A stretch of DNA of 34,929 nt, from assembly GCA_900548675.1 (NCBI GenBank), contig URLJ01000010.1:1-34929 (forward strand), given 5' to 3'. The notes under the pieces are model-generated. The model saw only the letters and a program-made list of their open reading frames with translations. It made no database searches and was not told where the DNA came from. Source of the stretch: an uncultured Mollicutes bacterium (lineage in GTDB: Bacteria; Bacillota_I; Bacilli_A; ML615J-28; CAG-313). The translations under genes and the position numbers were made by a program. Of the stretch, positions 25,182-32,133 are shown piece after piece; position 1 is the first letter of the stretch, and each line of letters opens with the position of its first letter.

Positions 25182-26615
25182 TTATTTGGTCATTTTTAAA
25201 ATGGAAACTGCACTATTGATGGTTTTTTCATATGCTTCCATACCATACTTGTCAACTTCAGCTTTATTTTTTTCGCCATGAGTCAAACAGCCAGCACCAC
25301 CAATACAACCTCCCACACATGCCATACCTTCAATGAAATTAGCATCAAGAACATTTTTACTTTTCTTTAATAACGCTATTTTACATTCTTCAATTCCATC
25401 ACAAGGAAGAGCCTTAAGTGGGAAAGAATCCAGGTTATTTTCTTTTAACCCTTCTCTAACCGCATCTGATAATCCCCCTGATCTTGCGAAAATACGTCCA
25501 TAATAGGAAGCATTATCCAAAACATCCTCTGATAAAGTTGTTATATCAAGATCTTTACTGTCAAACAAAGCTTGCAGTTCTTCAAATGTTAATACACTAT
25601 CAACATATTTTTTAACTTTTTCTTCTTTTATTTCCATCTTTTTGGCGGTACAAGGACCTATAAAAATAGTCTTACATGTCTCATCATGTTCTTTTAAATA
25701 TTTTGATATCGTCGCCATTGGTGATAAATTATGTGAGATGTGTTCGGCTAATTGTGGAAATTCCCGTTTTAAATAAGTAACAAAGGCTGGACAACAACTG
25801 CTTGTCAAAAAACCTTTCTCAGCAAGCTCGACAGCTTCTTTTTCAGCAACCATATCAGCGCCAAGTGCTGCCTCGATAACTGTATGAAAACCAAGTTCTT
25901 TTAAACCTTTAATTACTTGACCTAATTTAGCATATTTAAATTGGCTAGATATTGATGGAGCTACAATCGCATATACTTTATACTTGTTGTTATTATCGCT
26001 CTTTTTAAGAAGATCTATTACATCAATTATGTATGATTTATCTGTTATGGCTCCAAAAGGACATTGGTAAACACATGCACCACAAGCAATACATTTATCA
26101 TTGTTAATTTTTGCTTCTTTGTTTTCACCCATTGTGATGGCTTTGACTTTACATGCAACCTCACAAGGTCTCTTATAGTTATGAATAGCACTATATGGGC
26201 ATACCTTCGCACAAGCACCACACTCAACACATTTTGTCTTATCAATGTGTGCTACGTGATTATTGTCAAATGTAATTGCGTTTCTTTTGCAGGCATCTTC
26301 ACAACGATGCGACAAACATCCCCTACAGGCATTCGTAACATCATATCCACCCATTGGACATTCATCACAAGCAATATCAATAACTTCTATAACATTGGGG
26401 TTTGTTCGATCATTCCCCATGGCAACTTTTATTCTTTCGGCAATGATTGCTCTTTCTTTATACACACAACACCGCATAGTTGGTACTTTACCAGAAATTA
26501 TTCTTTTTGGTATATCTAAAATATTTTCATTAAGAGTATCATTCCATTCTTCCCGAGCTACCTCACGAAGAACCATATATTTTATATACTGGACTTTTGT
26601 ATCAAATTTTTTCAT
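25182..26615 (-). CDS. Monomeric [FeFe] hydrogenase, group B type
   Basis: This 477-residue iron hydrogenase reduces protons or oxidises H2. Ferredoxin-like Cys motifs lie at 129-155 (CVECGACAKVCP) and 175-185 (CIACGACVYQCP). The H-cluster motifs are TSSCCPAF (271-278), GPCTAKKME (320-328) and EGMACVGGCIGGAG (429-442); all cluster Cys are present. The N-terminal Cys set (CDECP, CRGCLSHRCEDAC) fits group B rather than group A enzymes. The start at 26615 follows the stop of the SpoIIE-like gene by 8 nt, with AGGTGATTAA as ribosome site, so they were one transcription unit. That unit is now cut upstream by a mobile element, and expression may depend on a promoter in the element. The maturation genes hydEFG are not in the window. 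Confidence 0.93.
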   Translation of the reverse strand: MKKFDTKVQYIKYMVLREVAREEWNDTLNENILDIPKRIISGKVPTMRCCVYKERAIIAERIKVAMGNDRTNPNVIEVIDIACDECPMGGYDVTNACRGCLSHRCEDACKRNAITFDNNHVAHIDKTKCVECGACAKVCPYSAIHNYKRPCEVACKVKAITMGENKEAKINNDKCIACGACVYQCPFGAITDKSYIIDVIDLLKKSDNNNKYKVYAIVAPSISSQFKYAKLGQVIKGLKELGFHTVIEAALGADMVAEKEAVELAEKGFLTSSCCPAFVTYLKREFPQLAEHISHNLSPMATISKYLKEHDETCKTIFIGPCTAKKMEIKEEKVKKYVDSVLTFEELQALFDSKDLDITTLSEDVLDNASYYGRIFARSGGLSDAVREGLKENNLDSFPLKALPCDGIEECKIALLKKSKNVLDANFIEGMACVGGCIGGAGCLTHGEKNKAEVDKYGMEAYEKTINSAVSILKMTK

Positions 26616-26623
26616 TTAATCAC

Positions 26624-27073
26624 CTAGAAATAACTAACCTTTATTCTTTTACCCATTTGTTTCAAATACTTTGTTAATTCTTCAACAAGATTCATTTTAA
26701 TATTAAAATTGATTGGTAAATTAGGATTTTGATGCGCAGGGTTAATCGCTCTACCTACATAGAAATTTATATCTGTAGCCTCTTCAAAGAGTAATCTACT
26801 AATTTGTGAAGCTCCATCTTTTTTAAAACACCAATCGTCGTATAATTTGTTATCCCCTACATAATCTTTGGCATATTCAACAACTCTATTAATTGTTATT
26901 ACTCCTTCAGTAACTAAGTCAACACCCTCAATATAAGCCATTGGCGGAATATCTGAAGATACAAAATCAAGTGATGTTTGAAGAGGTTTACCTAAATATT
27001 TCGCGGCGATAGATGATGTCGTCCCTCCACAAACGATGTGCTTTCCTTCCTTAGCGAAGAAAAGAGCCATCAT
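26624..27073 (-). pseudogene. 3' remnant of SpoIIE-like phosphatase gene, cut by the element
   Basis: The 149-residue product MMALFFAKEGKHIVCGGTTSS... with DIPPMAYIEGVDLVTEGVITINRVVEYAKDY resembles the C-terminal region of SpoIIE-family phosphatases that commonly accompany group B [FeFe] hydrogenases (family recalled from memory). The phosphatase domain itself is missing. Upstream the frame reads LWERTRKRNR and then meets a stop at about 27,108. The sequence changes there from AT-rich host DNA to the more GC-rich element. Hence the gene's 5' part should lie on the far side of the element, beyond the window. No ribosome site precedes the ATG at 27073, so translation of the remnant is doubtful. 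Confidence 0.7.
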
Positions 27074-27191
27074 TCTATTACGCTTACGAGTTCTTTCCCA
27101 CAGTTACTTTTCGCCTTATTTTGGGCTAATTTCCGTGAGATTTCTCTCGTTTTGCTTCGTTTTTCTCTGTATTCTCTGTGTTCTCAGCCCG

Positions 27192-27224
27192 TTTGGTACT
27201 GTTTTGGTATCAAAGTTTGGTATC
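27192..27224 (+). repeat. Three direct repeats near the element's left end
   Basis: TTTGGTACT, TTTGGTATC and TTTGGTATC start at 27192, 27203 and 27216, about one helical turn apart. They sit about 100 bp inside the junction, a position typical of integrase arm or excisionase sites. The region 27074-27497 carries no gene. Confidence 0.6.
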
Positions 27225-27366
27225 AATTTTCTGAAAAATCGGCGGAGAAAAAATCCGTTATTCTTTTTGAGTAATTGATACTTGGCTCTGTACTACAGTT
27301 CAACTGGCTTTGATGTTTGGATACAAAGAGGTATGTAAAGGTCGTGCTCCTTTTATGAGCATACTC

Positions 27367-27395
27367 ATTATAACACAAATTCTGCAGAATTACAA
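27367..27395 (-). promoter_or_regulatory. Outward-facing promoter with palindromic operator
   Basis: On the minus strand TTGTAA (27395-27390), a 17-nt spacer and TATAAT (27372-27367) form a good sigma-A promoter pointing to the element end and the SpoIIE remnant. The spacer holds the perfect palindrome AATTCTGCAGAATT (27378-27391), a likely repressor site. A 22-codon frame with an internal AAAGGAG follows downstream. Confidence 0.7.
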
Positions 27396-27446
27396 TTATC
27401 TCGTCAAAATTTATAATCACCACAAATGTAACTTTTCTGCGAACGA

Positions 27447-27477
27447 CAAAAAGAGCCTGCAGCGAACTGCAAGCCCT
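27447..27477 (-). terminator. Terminator after the MazF-like gene
   Basis: On the minus strand GGGCTTGCAG-TTCG-CTGCAGGCTC forms a stem closed by a TTCG tetraloop, followed by five T. Confidence 0.85.
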
Positions 27478-27497
27478 TTTCATAAGGTAGGAAGTAT

Positions 27498-28028
27498 TTA
27501 GTTTTTACGACGAGGTTTCAGAACGTAATCGTAACCGGGATGACGGCATCTGTCGCAGGGGTCCTTTTCTTTCTGGAACGGGTCTCGGCGGCTGATGATG
27601 TATTCGTTGCTGTCTCTGTATTCATCCAGGCAACGTCTGCAGAGACAACGCACATCGTCCTTGGGTGCTTGGTAGAACCACAGCCCGTATGTCTTTTTGA
27701 GTGCCTTGGAGATAGCGTTGAGTGTGGTGTGATCTTCCACGGTTCCGATATACGGACCAAGATCATCTTGGTTCACCGTGCGAAGCTGTTCCAACATGAC
27801 TGTGGATGGACGATCAAGCCCGTAACGCTCACCAAGGAAAATATGAGAAGGAAGATACATTCCTTTCTGCGCCGTGGTAATAGCGGCAATAACGGTGGTC
27901 GGGCTGTTGGCATTGAAGTTGTTAGCTTGAATAACAAGCGCCGGTCTGATAGCGTTCTGGATAGAACCCTCGTTGGTTCCGAAATCATAACAAAAGATGT
28001 CGCCGTGCTTAACTTTTCTGTTTTCCAT
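27498..28028 (-). CDS. MazF/PemK-like protein with C-terminal zinc ribbon
   Basis: The N-terminal domain (about 1-110) matches the PemK/MazF toxin fold: HGDIFCYDFGTN...IRPALVIQANNFN...TTVIAAITT, then GLDRPSTVMLEQLRTV. Such proteins are usually mRNA endoribonucleases. The C-terminal part has two CxxC pairs (CRRC and CDRC, about 25 residues apart) in a basic context, likely a zinc ribbon. ATG at 28028 is the likely start of about 176 residues; the frame extends upstream to 28064. No antitoxin gene is adjacent; the preceding gene is a sigma-like factor 72 nt away. It may therefore be a solitary toxin-like RNase or a regulator. Confidence 0.8.
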   Translation of the reverse strand: MENRKVKHGDIFCYDFGTNEGSIQNAIRPALVIQANNFNANSPTTVIAAITTAQKGMYLPSHIFLGERYGLDRPSTVMLEQLRTVNQDDLGPYIGTVEDHTTLNAISKALKKTYGLWFYQAPKDDVRCLCRRCLDEYRDSNEYIISRRDPFQKEKDPCDRCRHPGYDYVLKPRRKN

Positions 28029-28100
28029 AATGTAAATTCTCACTTTCATAATCGTAGAGGTCAATGCCTCTCACTGATTCGGAATTTCAGAGGGTAAAAA

Positions 28101-28646
28101 TCAACGGTCTTTCAATAAATTTTTCAAAAAATTTAGCGAACGGGCGATACCCTGTTGAACCGCCTGGGGAGATACACCCTCTTGCTCTGCAATTTCAACA
28201 ATGCTGATGCCATGTATGTAGTGCTTAATAACCCTTTCACGGCGGGTAGGCTCCAGCTTGTCCAATGCCTTATACAGTTCCTTGGTATCGTATTGATCGT
28301 CAAAGAGACTATCAAAAGGATTCTCAATCAGTTCGGGATGGTACTTCTCCATTTCGCCATCTTCATAGCCGAAAGCATCGCCGTGCTCTGCGTTGCGCTT
28401 TTGGTGTTTTCTTTCATTACTATGGAATTGCACGAAGATCTTGGCGTGTTCTTCTGTGAGAAGCAGGAACGGTTCATACTGTGCAATGATCTCGCTGTAC
28501 TTCGATCTGAGGGCTGTTTCTGTGAGGGCAGTTGCGATTGCCCATCTGATGTTCTCTCTGTATCCGGTGTATTCGTGCTTGAGGTCGATTACCTTGCACT
28601 CTGCCTTGAAAACCTGTTCAAGTTCAATTCTGATTTTAGTTGTCAT
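28101..28646 (-). CDS. Sigma-70-like factor (region 4 protein)
   Basis: The 181-residue protein ends with a clear sigma region 4 helix-turn-helix: ALDKLEPTRRERVIKHYIHGISIVEIAEQEGVSPQAVQQGIARSLNFLKNLL. The N-terminal part is helical with no evident region 2 core motif. It is probably an element-encoded sigma factor or a sigma-like regulator of the element's genes. The start at 28646 has CGGAGG upstream, and an inverted repeat GAAATTTGA / TCAAATTTC flanks it (28670-28699), which may be an operator. It is preceded by a long gene-free stretch with hairpins and the repeat array. Confidence 0.75.
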   Translation of the reverse strand: MTTKIRIELEQVFKAECKVIDLKHEYTGYRENIRWAIATALTETALRSKYSEIIAQYEPFLLLTEEHAKIFVQFHSNERKHQKRNAEHGDAFGYEDGEMEKYHPELIENPFDSLFDDQYDTKELYKALDKLEPTRRERVIKHYIHGISIVEIAEQEGVSPQAVQQGIARSLNFLKNLLKDR

Positions 28647-28741
28647 TATGTTTTCCTCCGAATTTTTGAAATTTGATTTTGGGTAAAGTCAAATTTCAGT
28701 TCGGGAGGATCACGACAACCGTGTACCGTACTACGGCTGAC

Positions 28742-28783
28742 AAAAAAAGAAGGGGCGCTTCTGCGTGTTGCAAAAGCACCCCT
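28742..28783 (-). terminator. Terminator hairpin upstream of the sigma-like gene
   Basis: AGGGGCGCTT pairs with AAGCACCCCT (one G-T pair), with seven A on the plus side giving a T-run on the minus strand. It follows a second hairpin at 28803-28865 and would end transcripts coming from the BTAD gene. Confidence 0.8.
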
Positions 28784-28802
28784 GTTGAGGAATGTGTGGT
28801 TC

Positions 28803-28865
28803 AAAATAAAAACCTCCGTAAATTGGTTTAAGAGCTTTTGCTCCTAAAGCCTAATTTACGGAGGT
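28803..28865 (-). terminator. Long hairpin with T-rich tail (terminator or regulatory RNA)
   Basis: ACCTCCGTAAATT pairs perfectly with AATTTACGGAGGT, and the inner part (GGTTTA/TAAAGCC) pairs with a bulge around a loop near AGCTTTTGCTCC. The minus strand then runs TTTTTATTTT. The arms contain GGAGG and CCTCC, so the stem could also mask a ribosome site. Confidence 0.75.
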
Positions 28866-28866
28866 G

Positions 28867-28983
28867 GTTTGAAAGTCTTTTGAGAGTCGCATGGAAGTCG
28901 TTTAGCCCCCGTTTGAGTCAAATGAGAGTCGTTTGGCAAAAAGAGGTGTCGCACGAAAGTCAAATGAGAGTCAAATGAAAGTC
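28867..28983 (+). repeat. Direct-repeat array with 11-bp period
   Basis: Nine units end in (A/T)GAGTC- or AAGTC-type sequence with consensus nnnTGARAGTC. Unit lengths in order are 11, 11, 11, 20, 11, 20, 11, 11, 11, a symmetric layout. The last units are near-identical (AAATGAGAGTC, AAATGAAAGTC). One more copy of the core (AAAGTCAAAT) lies at 28685-28694 before the sigma-like gene. On the minus strand each unit contains TTTGACT, a -35-like hexamer. All units fall on about the same face of the helix, so a protein-binding array is likely. It is not a CRISPR (no spacers). Confidence 0.85.
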
Positions 28984-28999
28984 AAATGGGGCTGTTTTT

Positions 29000-30409
29000 C
29001 TAAAAAAGCTGGCAGTTTTGGATTGAGCAGTCATTGTTGATGTATTTTTTGAGAGTAACATACTCATCCTCGGTCAGACGGAGCTTCGCTTGCTGAATTT
29101 CCTGCTTTGCTATTGCAACCGCACCGGAATGGTACATAGAATACACGAGCCAATACTGCGCTTTCACGTTTTCGGGCACGAGCTTGATGGACTTCAAAGC
29201 GAAATGATGAACGCCGTCGTAATCCTCAAACTCTGCGAGGATGGACAGCAGCTCATTGACCATGCTGATATATTTCATCTTATACTCGGTCGCTATACCG
29301 ACGAGCCAATGATTATCGCAAGCAGATTGGAACACAGCTCCTTTGTAGAGTTTGATCGCCCGTTTGAGCATATAGACCTTATGGGTAACAGGAATGTCTT
29401 GTTGTACTTGCTCCCAAATAGTCTCAAACTGCTGTAGATCGGTTTTGATGTTGAGGGTTGGATTCAATCTATAACCGTTTGAGGTGTATTCAATCAGTTT
29501 GTGTTTAGAAATAAGCTCAAACGATTTTCTAAAGCGGTACATATAACCACGAATATTCTTATTTATAGTATCAACGTCGGCGGTGTCCTCCGGGTACAGC
29601 GCATCGGCAATCGCCAATGCGGAGTGAGCCGTTTTTCTTTGGAGCATGACATAAGCCACAGCACGGCTGCTCTTGGGAGAATTAAAGTCGTGCTCCTTCC
29701 ATACGCCGTCCTGTGTGATAATTTCCATATCACCGAAGAAGTTGATAATGATGTCTTTGTCGCTCTTGATCTCCTCCGGAGTAAGAGCCATTTTAATTCG
29801 ATCAATCGTTCTTTTCTGTGCCAAGGCACGATGAATGATGTACGCAAACCCTCTTGCCGCACTTGTGAGCGTGTTGTATCGAGTGGGATTTCTCAGCACG
29901 AGAAAACCCAAGGGTTTGGGTCCGAAAGGCACGGCGAGCATCGTTTGTACGCCGAGCCGGTTATAGGCTTGATATTCCTGCGGAGAGGACTTGGCAACCT
30001 CGTTCACATCAAGAATGGCAACAGGTTGTCCGGTTTTAAGGGCTTTCTGCCATGTCTCCATTGGGAAGAAGTTTTCAAACTCGTGAATCTTCTGAAGTGT
30101 GGTAATCTTGGGATCGGGGTTGTGCCACCATCCCGTGTTAGTTACGCCCAATTCCAAATCCACTTCGACTATACCTGTCCAATCGGCAGCATAAAAGGCA
30201 CACGCTGTCTGTAAGGTCAGCATGGAGATTTCTTTTGGATTATCGCATGAATGAATTTTGGCTTCCAGCTGGCACAGGGTTTGGTCGTGTTCGAGGCAAT
30301 ATGTAATATACTCGCTGTCATACTGCGAGAACTCCTTTGGAATCGACGGGGGGTGAATATCTTGCGGCTTTTCAATTTGCTTGAACAAACCGCCGAAAAA
30401 ATTAGCCAT
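29000..30409 (-). CDS. GAF-winged helix-BTAD transcriptional regulator (SARP-like architecture)
   Basis: This 469-residue regulator has a GAF-like domain (about 50-200, VQTMLAVPFGPKPLGFLVLRNP), a winged-helix DNA-binding domain (about 222-317, INFFGDMEIITQDGVWKEHDFNSPKSSRAVAYVML...LYPEDT...NKNIRGYMYRFRKSFE) and a C-terminal BTAD domain (about 320-455, LQQFETIWEQVQ...AIKLYKGAVF). Winged helix plus BTAD is the layout of Streptomyces SARP activators, which bind direct repeats with an 11-bp period. The 11-bp repeat array just downstream is a striking match (inference). The ribosome site is AAGGAGG before the ATG at 30409. The GAF ligand is unknown. Confidence 0.82.
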   Translation of the reverse strand: MANFFGGLFKQIEKPQDIHPPSIPKEFSQYDSEYITYCLEHDQTLCQLEAKIHSCDNPKEISMLTLQTACAFYAADWTGIVEVDLELGVTNTGWWHNPDPKITTLQKIHEFENFFPMETWQKALKTGQPVAILDVNEVAKSSPQEYQAYNRLGVQTMLAVPFGPKPLGFLVLRNPTRYNTLTSAARGFAYIIHRALAQKRTIDRIKMALTPEEIKSDKDIIINFFGDMEIITQDGVWKEHDFNSPKSSRAVAYVMLQRKTAHSALAIADALYPEDTADVDTINKNIRGYMYRFRKSFELISKHKLIEYTSNGYRLNPTLNIKTDLQQFETIWEQVQQDIPVTHKVYMLKRAIKLYKGAVFQSACDNHWLVGIATEYKMKYISMVNELLSILAEFEDYDGVHHFALKSIKLVPENVKAQYWLVYSMYHSGAVAIAKQEIQQAKLRLTEDEYVTLKKYINNDCSIQNCQLF

Positions 30410-30453
30410 AACGCTATTTCCTCCTTTTTCATGGGTTTTCCTATATTATAAAG

Positions 30454-30502
30454 AAAAAAGACTGCGAAACTTCGGGAAATATGCCGAACGTATCGCAGTC
30501 TT
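30454..30502 (-). terminator. Terminator after the first XRE gene
   Basis: AAGACTGCGA pairs with TCGCAGTCTT, with an inner TTCGG/CCGAA stem; the minus strand then runs TTTTTTCTTT. A TATAAT box follows at 30450-30445, a possible -10 for the BTAD gene, but no -35 is visible. Confidence 0.85.
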
Positions 30503-30534
30503 ATCATTTTTCTTTCTGTCGGCAAATATAATTA

Positions 30535-30861
30535 CTATTTGTCTTTATTTAGCCGACGGGTATTGCTTATTACGAGCATCAGATCGTCATCGTCGAGCTT
30601 TTTGAGTTCTTCGATGGCGGATTGCAGTAACGCCGGGTTGTCTGCTGCATCGTTGAAGAACTGACTTGGGGTTATTTCAAAGTAATCACAAATTTCAAGG
30701 AACTCAGCCATGGGAGGCAAAGATTTACCGGAAGAAATATTGTATATGTAACTGCGGCTATGACCGAGGTCATAGCTCATTTTGTACTCGGATACACCCT
30801 TTTGTATCCTCAACTGCGTAATCCTATCACGAATAAACTTAGTGTCCACTTGCCTCACCAC
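30535..30861 (-). CDS. XRE-family regulator
   Basis: The 108-residue protein has an N-terminal Cro/CI-type helix-turn-helix: TKFIRDRITQLRIQKGVSEYKMSYDLGHSRSYIYNISSGKSLPPMAEFLEICDYFEITPSQFF. A short acidic helical tail (LQSAIEELKKLDDDDLMLVISNTRRL) follows. Such proteins usually repress nearby element genes. It is transcribed away from the second XRE gene, with about 370 bp of gene-free DNA holding palindromes between them. Confidence 0.85.
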   Translation of the reverse strand: MVRQVDTKFIRDRITQLRIQKGVSEYKMSYDLGHSRSYIYNISSGKSLPPMAEFLEICDYFEITPSQFFNDAADNPALLQSAIEELKKLDDDDLMLVISNTRRLNKDK

Positions 30862-30940
30862 CTATCCACTATATATTGTAGACGAAAAGGCGGTTTCACT
30901 AACCCAAGGGCTTACGCTGTATTCGACAGGATATTACAGA

Positions 30941-30963
30941 ATTTTACGCTTTCTGCGTAAAAT
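30941..30963. repeat. Inverted repeat in the divergent region
   Basis: ATTTTACGC and GCGTAAAAT are perfect 9-bp arms around a 5-nt loop, about 80 bp upstream of the first XRE gene; a likely operator. The gene-free stretch 30862-31229 otherwise holds the repeat at 31017-31074 and the promoter at 31156-31184. Confidence 0.6.
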
Positions 30964-31016
30964 AAACCAAATTGACGTATTTGCATAGTTGTTTCGGAAC
31001 TTTCATCCGATATAAA

Positions 31017-31074
31017 GCGTTTTTGCTTTGCAAATTGCGAGACGAATATGGATAAGTAATAACCGCAAAAACGC
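31017..31074. repeat. Perfect 10-bp inverted repeat with 38-nt spacer
   Basis: GCGTTTTTGC (31017-31026) and GCAAAAACGC (31065-31074) are perfect arms. The spacer contains CAAATTGCGAG. It could be a looped operator or an element origin-type structure; nothing decides this. Confidence 0.55.
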
Positions 31075-31155
31075 CTCGCATAACATTATATCACGATTTT
31101 AATTCAAGAAGTCGAAAATTATTTTAACAATGCAAGATTATTTTTGTGTTTCAGA

Positions 31156-31184
31156 TTGTAGAAAACGCTTTTTGGTGGTATAAT
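31156..31184 (+). promoter_or_regulatory. Promoter of the small XRE gene
   Basis: TTGTAG, a 17-nt spacer and TATAAT lie 45 nt before the GTG start at 31230. Confidence 0.8.
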
Positions 31185-31229
31185 ATATGGCGGTGAATAT
31201 GATAACCCAACGTTTGTGAGGTGAATATA

Positions 31230-31445
31230 GTGAGGGTTAGTTATAAAAAATTATGGGTTCTGCTTGCTGAACGTGAAATGAGCAAGGCAGAGCTTCGCAA
31301 GCTCGCTGGTATTGCTCCTGCTACATTTACAAAGCTCGGTCGTAATCAAGAAGTTGCGCTCTCTGTCCTTCTAAGGATAGCAGAAGTGCTTGATTGTGAT
31401 GCTGGGGATATAATGAGCTTTATAAAAGAAAGTGCTGTTAAGTAA
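31230..31445 (+). CDS. Small XRE/Cro-type regulator
   Basis: The protein of 71 residues is nearly all helix-turn-helix: SYKKLWVLLAEREMSKAELRKLAGIAPATFTKLGRNQEVALSVLLRIAEVLDCDAGDIMSFI. It matches the short XRE regulators common in Firmicute mobile elements. GTG at 31230 is chosen because GAGG lies 8 nt upstream; the GTG at 31221 overlaps that site. It has its own promoter and precedes the ECF operon. Confidence 0.85.
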   Translation: MRVSYKKLWVLLAEREMSKAELRKLAGIAPATFTKLGRNQEVALSVLLRIAEVLDCDAGDIMSFIKESAVK

Positions 31446-31506
31446 TTTGTGCGAAGATTTGTTGTATGCTTCTCTAAAAATTTTTTTCAAAAATTTTCTC
31501 AAAAAA

Positions 31507-31531
31507 TAAAACCAAACGCAAAAAAATCGTA
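31507..31531 (+). promoter_or_regulatory. Possible ECF-type promoter
   Basis: TAAAAC, a 15-nt spacer and CGTA resemble the extracytoplasmic sigma pattern (AAC motif, then CGTA) with a slightly short spacer. It lies 47 nt before the ECF start and would make the operon self-activating. Confidence 0.4.
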
Positions 31532-31578
31532 CTTATGGGGTGAAAGGCCATTTAGTACACACAAAGGGGGTGAACAAC

Positions 31579-32133
31579 ATGGATGATTTACAGATTATTG
31601 AGCTGTATTTTGCCCGTGACGAACAAGCAATCAAAGAAACAGACCGTAAATACGGTAAGATGTGTTTTCGGGTGGCGAAGAATCTGCTATTCAACAATGA
31701 GGATTCCGAGGAATGCGTAAACGATACATATCTAACGGTCTGGAACAAAATACCGCCCACTCGTCCGAACAATTTCACAGCTTTTATCTGCAAGATCACA
31801 CGAAATCTGTCCTTGAAGAGATTGGAGATATCAAACGCTATGAAACGATCTGCCGATGCAATCATATCGCTTTCTGAGATTGAGACAACCTTGCCGGACT
31901 ACAGCATTGCACAGGGTGTCGAGGATGAAGAACTCGCAAAACTGATCAGCGCCTTTCTGTGGAGCGAAAAGGAGCTTGACCGCAACGTATTTCTCCGCAA
32001 GTATTGGTTTTTCGATTCCATCAGCGATATTGCAGAGCGATATTCCATGAGGGAGAACACTGTAAAATCCATGCTGTTCCGCACCCGTAACAGATTACGA
32101 GAATTTTTGAGAAAGGAAGGTATTGAAGTATGA
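31579..32133 (+). CDS. ECF-type RNA polymerase sigma factor
   Basis: This sigma factor of 184 residues has region 2 (LYFARDEQAIKETDRKYGKMCFRVAKNLLFNNEDSEECVNDTYLTVWNKIPP) and region 4 (SISDIAERYSMRENTVKSMLFRTRNRLREFL). ATG at 31579 is chosen for GGGGGTG upstream; the in-frame start at 31540 lacks this. The stop overlaps the start of the anti-sigma gene (ATGA), the usual sigma/anti-sigma coupling. The target genes probably include the five small genes behind it. Confidence 0.9.
   Translation: MDDLQIIELYFARDEQAIKETDRKYGKMCFRVAKNLLFNNEDSEECVNDTYLTVWNKIPPTRPNNFTAFICKITRNLSLKRLEISNAMKRSADAIISLSEIETTLPDYSIAQGVEDEELAKLISAFLWSEKELDRNVFLRKYWFFDSISDIAERYSMRENTVKSMLFRTRNRLREFLRKEGIEV

Noticed and set aside
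26064..26619. Plus-strand frames opposite the hydrogenase
   Set aside because: Products are Cys/Thr/Ile-rich shadows of the ferredoxin codons; the minus frame has all H-cluster motifs.
27223..27483. An 86-codon open frame on the minus strand at the element end
   Set aside because: It overlaps the promoter, the terminator and the repeats, has no ribosome site, and its product resembles nothing.
27540..28097. A 185-codon plus-strand frame opposite the MazF-like gene
   Set aside because: The minus-strand product has a clear PemK/MazF match; the plus frame does not.
28867..28983. CRISPR array
   Set aside because: Units follow each other with no spacers of 25-40 nt and are only 11 nt long.
29501..30214. 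A long plus-strand frame (237 codons) opposite the BTAD gene
   Set aside because: It is antisense to a well-supported gene, has no ribosome site and no recognisable domain; GC-rich DNA makes such frames by chance.
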